The translations under genes and the position numbers were made by a program. A stretch of DNA of 6,735 nucleotides from Verrucomicrobiia bacterium (lineage in GTDB: Bacteria; Verrucomicrobiota; Verrucomicrobiia; Limisphaerales; DTLC01): assembly GCA_025061935.1 (NCBI GenBank), contig JANWZY010000164.1, forward strand, positions 1 to 6,735, in the 5' to 3' direction. Below, piece by piece: positions 5,869 through 6,735 of this stretch (position 1 is the stretch's first letter; the number at the start of each line of letters is the position of its first letter). The notes beneath the pieces were generated by a model that worked only from the letters and a program-made list of their open reading frames with translations, did not search any database and had not been told where the DNA came from.

Positions 5869-6735
5869 GGTTGCGGGGGCGTTTTAACACCGCGCCGCCG
5901 GGCACGCCGCTATACATTAAGTGGCCTGCATTTCGGGGGAGTGCTTTGCCTTTCCAGTCCCATGAATTATCGAGCACTCAGGTTACAAAACACCGTGCGT
6001 AACGCCCTATGTTGGGCGTCAAGATTAACCCCCACGGACAAGTCCTGGAATTGACGACTGAAATTGCACTCGCGCGTGGCTGCGGTGCCGGCGAATTTAC
6101 AAACGCACCCGTCAACGCAAGACCCGACATCCACCGGCTAGTCCGCGCCATCCGCGAATCTGGCTGGCAATCGTTTCTACCATCCCTGACTAGGCCCCAG
6201 GATAGATCGGCTTCCGACTAACCCACGACCCACGTTGGTCGGCCATTGTCTGTTGTGTCCGGTGGCGTTCCCCGATCCTGTGCCGAGCCAAGCCGGTGCT
6301 AGGAGTGGTTTATCTCACCCCCCCGCGGCAAAGTCAGGTCTGAAGTGCCCGGCGGCGCCGAATGCGTGGTGGTGGGTTAATTGAAGTCCATTGGGGCGCC
6401 AGTTGCGTGACGCATCATGAAAATGGTAGAGGTCCGGGCACCGATCGGAAACCAAAGTTCCATTCGGCGCCTACAGGCACAAAAACATACACAATTGGCC
6501 GCCCCGGACAGGTGAACGGGATTCCGTCCAAACGCCCAGCCCGGTCCGTGCGCAGGCAGTCATTTTTTAGTGCGGTTCAGCGCGATGGCGCCGGTGCGAG
6601 TCCGAGCCGAGGGCTACCCCGGCGGCACGCGCGGGGCAGAAGGCGATGACGCGGCTGGCCCCAGTTGATCCTGGTTCGATACCAATGAAGGCCCGAAACT
6701 CAGGTGGTACACAGCTCAAAACATGCTGGGCCTGT

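Larger units (their letters stand above)
5170..6735. other. long region with no recognisable gene
   Basis: Nearly 1.6 kb lies upstream of the hemerythrin-like gene without a protein frame I can support. Candidate frames (5156-5554 minus, 5673-6002 plus, 6009-6221 plus, 6362-6649 plus) are short, mutually overlapping and of random-looking composition. Structural items are a C11 run (5377-5387), a hairpin of CACCGG with CCGGTG (5513-5518 and 5528-5533), the small dyad TTCAAA-G-TTTGAA (5550-5562), the strong inverted repeat at 5835-5868 and a 6-bp hairpin ACGCCC/GGGCGT (6002-6019). I found no tRNA, rRNA, transposase or CRISPR repeat. The terminator-like repeat hints that something is transcribed here, possibly a non-coding RNA or a decayed gene. 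Confidence 0.6.

Noticed and set aside
4422..5877. The 12-mer TTGGGTTGCGGG occurring at 4422-4433 and 5866-5877
   Set aside because: About one repeated 12-mer is expected by chance in a sequence of this length, and the flanks do not match.
6671..6685. GGTTCGATACC, resembling a tRNA T-arm
   Set aside because: Only three base pairs form around the loop, and no acceptor, D or anticodon arm can be built around it. A similar GGGTTCGATCC on the minus strand near 4592-4602 fails in the same way.
6567..6735. Minus-strand frame open to the right edge (stop at 6567-6569) and a 17-codon plus-strand frame from ATG 6685 to the edge
   Set aside because: Either could be the end or start of a gene outside the window, but the visible residues show no motif and there is no ribosome-binding site. 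Too short to support.

Overview
This 6.7 kb window carries four recognisable protein genes and an unusually large share of sequence with no recognisable gene. By eye the G+C is in the middle to upper fifties. The genes are a left-edge fragment of a type II secretion/type IV pilus-type ATPase (minus), a complete class II xylose isomerase xylA (minus), a complete biotin synthase bioB (plus) and a small hemerythrin-like protein (minus). The gene content fits a free-living heterotrophic Gram-negative bacterium. The clostridial-like form of BioB, the mostly weak ribosome-binding sites and the mix of genes would suit the Planctomycetota-Verrucomicrobiota group. That placement is a guess, and the window holds no rRNA or other reliable marker.

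Layout, left to right: positions 1-482 encode the N-terminal 160 residues of a GspE/PilB-family ATPase, cut at the window edge just before its Walker A motif. A 312-base spacer (483-794) holds a convincing minus-strand terminator for xylA and a second GC hairpin. xylA fills 795-2108. A 725-base region follows (2109-2833) with two stem-loops near the xylA side and a third hairpin plus a strong Shine-Dalgarno near the bioB side. bioB is placed at 3080-4090, although its frame is open back to a well-positioned ATG at 2834. A gene-poor 635-base stretch separates bioB from the convergent hemerythrin-like gene (4726-5169). From 5170 to the right edge (1566 bases) I see no credible protein gene, only a striking inverted repeat (5835-5868) that reads as a possible bidirectional terminator, a C11 run and minor dyads.

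The genes do not form an obvious operon or pathway. xylA and the ATPase gene share a strand but are separated by a terminator. bioB diverges from xylA, and the hemerythrin-like gene stands alone. The most interesting points are that this BioB lacks three of the four ligands of the classical [2Fe-2S] sulfur-donor cluster and has two extra cysteines instead, and that the right-hand third contains terminator-like structure without any gene I can see to terminate. I found no new multi-gene system, CRISPR array, mobile element or tRNA.
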